DNA from: an uncultured Prevotellaceae bacterium
Lineage (GTDB): Bacteria; Bacteroidota; Bacteroidia; Bacteroidales; Bacteroidaceae
DNA: 64,000 nt
Direction: 5' to 3'
NCBI GenBank assembly: GCA_902789415.1
Contig: CADAOD010000006.1
Coordinates: forward strand, 32,402-96,401
Shown here: positions 61,855 to 64,000 of the stretch, one piece after another
How the letters are laid out: each line of letters begins with the position of its first letter
Numbering within the stretch: the first letter of the stretch is position 1
Notes under the pieces: model-generated
What the model was told of the DNA's origin: nothing
Seen by the model: only the letters and a program-made list of their open reading frames with translations
Database searches by the model: none
Made by a program: the position numbers and the translations under genes

Positions 61855-63246
61855 TTAAAACAATGCGTCAAATGTGTCAAGTATAACTTCGTGGCTTATC
61901 ACCGACACCTCATCCTCGGGCTTGGCTTCCTGAGCCATCAGCGTTCTGTTCAGTTCGATGTCGGCACCGCTATAGGCCACCACGTTGTAGCCACGCTCAC
62001 CACGCGATCGCTGGCTTACAAAACCCATGCTCTTCATAACACGTCCCAGTTTGTTGGGCGTCAATCGGTTTATCAGCAAGCCGCCAATGGTCTGCATAAT
62101 CTCCGAAGCACTCACAAACACGCATGCCTCGTCCTTAGCAGGCACACGGTAGTACTTGCTTACCAGTTCCTGTTCGGGCTTCGACACCTCGAACCGTTTG
62201 TTATGCAGCTGCACAACATCCATTTCCTTTTTCTCAAACCAATAGTGGAATCCCCGCAGATACAGGGCATAGGCCTGGGCAAAAATCTCATCGTGATGGA
62301 TAGGATACTCGTAGGGCGAACGGATACTCTCCACCTCGAACGGCAACCAGCGGCGGGTGCCCGTATCGTCGTCGATAAACTGCAGGTTGTTACTGGTACC
62401 ACAGTAGCTGGCTATGTGTACACGACGTTCCGAATTATGCGCATATGGTTTACGGGCATCGGTAGCTTTTGTGGTCACAGCCCATTTCAGCCTACTCATT
62501 GCCTCTGTCTTCAGCGCATCTATCTCATCCAGACAAATCAGTCCGAACGATGATAGTTTCAGCACCTCGTCCTTATCCATCTTACCGAAAGTAGAAGTAG
62601 AGTGAAAATAGGCCGACAGTTCGGGAGGTATCAGACTCTCAAGCCAACGAGTTTTATAGATACCCTGTTCGCCCACTAGCACCAGCACTTCCTCGTTCAC
62701 CACTTTCTCCTCCAGCCACCCTGCCACCATACCCACCAGCCATTTTCGCAAGCAAGCGTAAAACAGCAGCTGCTCGTCGGGCCCGCCTTTTACGTTTACA
62801 TCCATCGCCAACGAGAGTATGGGGTTAGTAGTCTCGTCCCATGGCGGCAAGCGGTTCACGTACTCTCTGAGCGGATTATACAGCGGCACGAAATCAGAGT
62901 CGATAACCTGCCAGATTTTCTTGGCGTTCACATCCTTCTGTTTCGACAGCATACTGCACAGCGAGTTCACCAACCGGTCCTTCACCTCGAACCATTGGTC
63001 GGGCGATCGCCACTCGTCGAGTGGTGTTTTACCCGTGGGGTATTTTATGCCCATGGCCGCATACTCGCTGATTTCGGGCACTCGGAATTCGTCCTTACCC
63101 GTTATCACATTGTGACGCAGGTAGAGCGTGCCCATAAGGAATTTCTGTATGTCCTCCTCGGTGGCACGCGTCTCCCGCCAATTCTTTTTGTGCTGAGTTT
63201 CCCCTTGCGCTGAGTGGGTTTTGGGGTCTTTGGTTTCTTCCTCCAT
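61855..63246 (-). CDS. VapE-like P-loop ATPase with C-terminal DUF3874
   Basis: 463 residues. Walker A variant LVGEQGIYKTRW at about 188-199; Walker B LICLDEIDAL near 234-243; the following SNNLQFIDDDTGTRRWLPFE is a primase-helicase-like sensor region. The C-terminal third (GRVMKSMGFVSQRSRGERGY) is the DUF3874-type winged part. No BT4734-like N-terminal domain, unlike the gene at 17413. Probably a replication helicase of an integrated element. -7 box TATCTTTG (plus-strand 63288-63295). Confidence 0.85.
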   Translation of the reverse strand: MEEETKDPKTHSAQGETQHKKNWRETRATEEDIQKFLMGTLYLRHNVITGKDEFRVPEISEYAAMGIKYPTGKTPLDEWRSPDQWFEVKDRLVNSLCSMLSKQKDVNAKKIWQVIDSDFVPLYNPLREYVNRLPPWDETTNPILSLAMDVNVKGGPDEQLLFYACLRKWLVGMVAGWLEEKVVNEEVLVLVGEQGIYKTRWLESLIPPELSAYFHSTSTFGKMDKDEVLKLSSFGLICLDEIDALKTEAMSRLKWAVTTKATDARKPYAHNSERRVHIASYCGTSNNLQFIDDDTGTRRWLPFEVESIRSPYEYPIHHDEIFAQAYALYLRGFHYWFEKKEMDVVQLHNKRFEVSKPEQELVSKYYRVPAKDEACVFVSASEIMQTIGGLLINRLTPNKLGRVMKSMGFVSQRSRGERGYNVVAYSGADIELNRTLMAQEAKPEDEVSVISHEVILDTFDALF

Positions 63247-63343
63247 AATTATAGTTTTATTGGTAAATCGTAATATTTAATCGGTGGCAAAGATAATTAA
63301 AAAGTAAATACCAACTACCTACTGGGGTACCTCCGGAGGTAGT

Positions 63344-63377
63344 AAAAAAATGTCCTGATGCTTGTTTGCACCAGGAC
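63344..63377 (-). terminator. terminator of the 63391-63870 gene
   Basis: GTCCTGGTGC and GCATCAGGAC pair on the minus strand around AAACAA, with a tail of seven T after one A (plus-strand A run 63344-63350). Confidence 0.9.
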
Positions 63378-63390
63378 TTATTGCTATCGT

Positions 63391-63870
63391 TTATAATTTT
63401 TTTAGTTTTTCGTTGAATTCGAGTGATTGGTGTTGTGATAGCGCGGTATTATAATCGCTATGCATATTATTACGATGCCAAAGTTTCTCAAAAGTTTTCC
63501 ATTTATCCTTGATACCAAGTCGCTCGGCCATTTCGTAAGCCAGCAAAGCCGACAAGGTACGCGACAGTTTGGGTTGATAGTTTTCATCTACCCATCCTTT
63601 GTCCATCGCACTTTGCCACAGCAGCATCGCCTCCTTGGTAGCAAGGCAATCAGGAAGTTTAGTTGTATTCTGATTGATGTGGTTATCCTGTGGTGGTTTC
63701 TGTAGTTTTGCCGAATCGAATACCTGCGTATCGATATGATTGACGTACTGCGCCCCAGGGGCGATATAGTTTAAAGTAATGTGACTGCTATTCTTTTCTC
63801 CGTCTGCCTGATGCAGTCTCTCAAGCAGACGGTTTATTAATCTAAGTATTTTTACTTCACTTAAATCCAT
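63391..63870 (-). CDS. unknown cytoplasmic protein of a mobile region
   Basis: 159 residues, helical C-terminal half (LSRTLSALLAYEMAERLGIK, WKTFEKLWHRNNMHSDYNTA) after a variable Asn/Gln-rich middle. This kind of C-terminus is seen in small proteins of Bacteroidetes mobile elements; no function known to me. Followed by its own terminator. The ATG is 4 nt after the stop of the upstream partial gene. Confidence 0.75.
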   Translation of the reverse strand: MDLSEVKILRLINRLLERLHQADGEKNSSHITLNYIAPGAQYVNHIDTQVFDSAKLQKPPQDNHINQNTTKLPDCLATKEAMLLWQSAMDKGWVDENYQPKLSRTLSALLAYEMAERLGIKDKWKTFEKLWHRNNMHSDYNTALSQHQSLEFNEKLKKL

Positions 63871-63874
63871 ACCA

Positions 63875-64000
63875 TTAATTTTCTTGTTCTACAATGCTAA
63901 AAGAAAGAAACGGATAACGTGGGTTAATTGGATTTCTCAACATATCTTTCTCAGGTCCGCTAAAACCTATCTGCGTATGCTGATACAACCAATGCCCACG
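63875..64000 (-). CDS. C-terminal end of a protein continuing beyond the window
   Basis: Open frame from the edge to TAA at 63875: 41 residues, starting RGHWLYQHTQIGFSGPEKDM and ending FSIVEQEN. No ATG-start needed as it is cut by the edge. Only 4 nt from the next gene, so cotranscribed. Family not recognised. Confidence 0.65.
   Translation of the reverse strand, partial: RGHWLYQHTQIGFSGPEKDMLRNPINPRYPFLSFSIVEQEN

Noticed and set aside
1-64000. CRISPR arrays, tRNA genes, rRNA and insertion sequences
   Set aside because: No regularly spaced long repeats, no tRNA T-loop/acceptor pattern and no transposase-like frame were seen by eye; a tool-based scan was not possible.

Overview
The window looks like a chromosomal segment of a gut-type Bacteroidales bacterium, most likely Prevotellaceae (Prevotella/Segatella-like). 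Support: many starts lie just downstream of the Bacteroidetes promoter (-33 TTTG, 19-21 nt, -7 TAnnTTTG). There are two SusC/SusD pairs, a hybrid two-component regulator with an AraC output domain, a short three-subunit fumarate reductase/succinate dehydrogenase operon, and smalltalk/HU/DUF4248 genes, all typical of this phylum. No tRNA, rRNA or CRISPR array was seen.

Layout. 1-8.4 kb is housekeeping: FMN-binding lipoprotein (cut by the edge), ybeY, coaD, ruvB, lemA, a secreted SGNH esterase, dusB, DUF2851, dprA and a DUF2520 Rossmann protein. 8.5-13.9 kb holds an exported M16 peptidase and a TonB-dependent receptor. 14-17.3 kb is an accessory island (MNT/HEPN pair, truncated antitoxin, AT-rich lipoprotein behind a strongly structured leader RNA, DUF1643). 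A near-identical terminator stands on each side of it. 17.4-22.1 kb is a mobile-type module (VirE-N/DUF3987 protein plus two unknown proteins) enclosed by a perfect 19-bp inverted repeat. It is followed by gene remnants and a PIN toxin-antitoxin pair with three operator-like repeats at exact 33-bp spacing. 23.8-27.8 kb is a panB-panC-panD-coaBC-coaX operon which, with coaD at 0.8 kb, covers pantothenate and CoA synthesis except coaE and the ketopantoate reductase. 28-30.8 kb holds dapB, lepB and a WbqC protein.

30.8-56.1 kb is a large polysaccharide-utilization region. A hybrid two-component regulator is followed by SusC1/SusD1. These converge on an opposite-strand set: tandem GH43 protein, SusC2, SusD2, GH105, heparinase II/III-like, DUF4861 and DUF2264. 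This set is governed by a divergent membrane propeller/AraC regulator that has no kinase or receiver domain. The GH43 and SusC2 promoters share a two-part cis element with the same geometry, which implies one regulon acting on an unsaturated-uronate-yielding glycan (pectin- or arabinogalactan-like, inferred).

56.2-59.6 kb is the frdCAB operon. In this sequence frdA carries two separate out-of-frame deletions, one removing the FAD-binding Gly-rich motif. The rest is a cupin lipoprotein and a second mobile-type module (VapE-like ATPase, DUF4248, HU-like protein, smalltalk peptide, amidase), then two more accessory genes running off the right edge.
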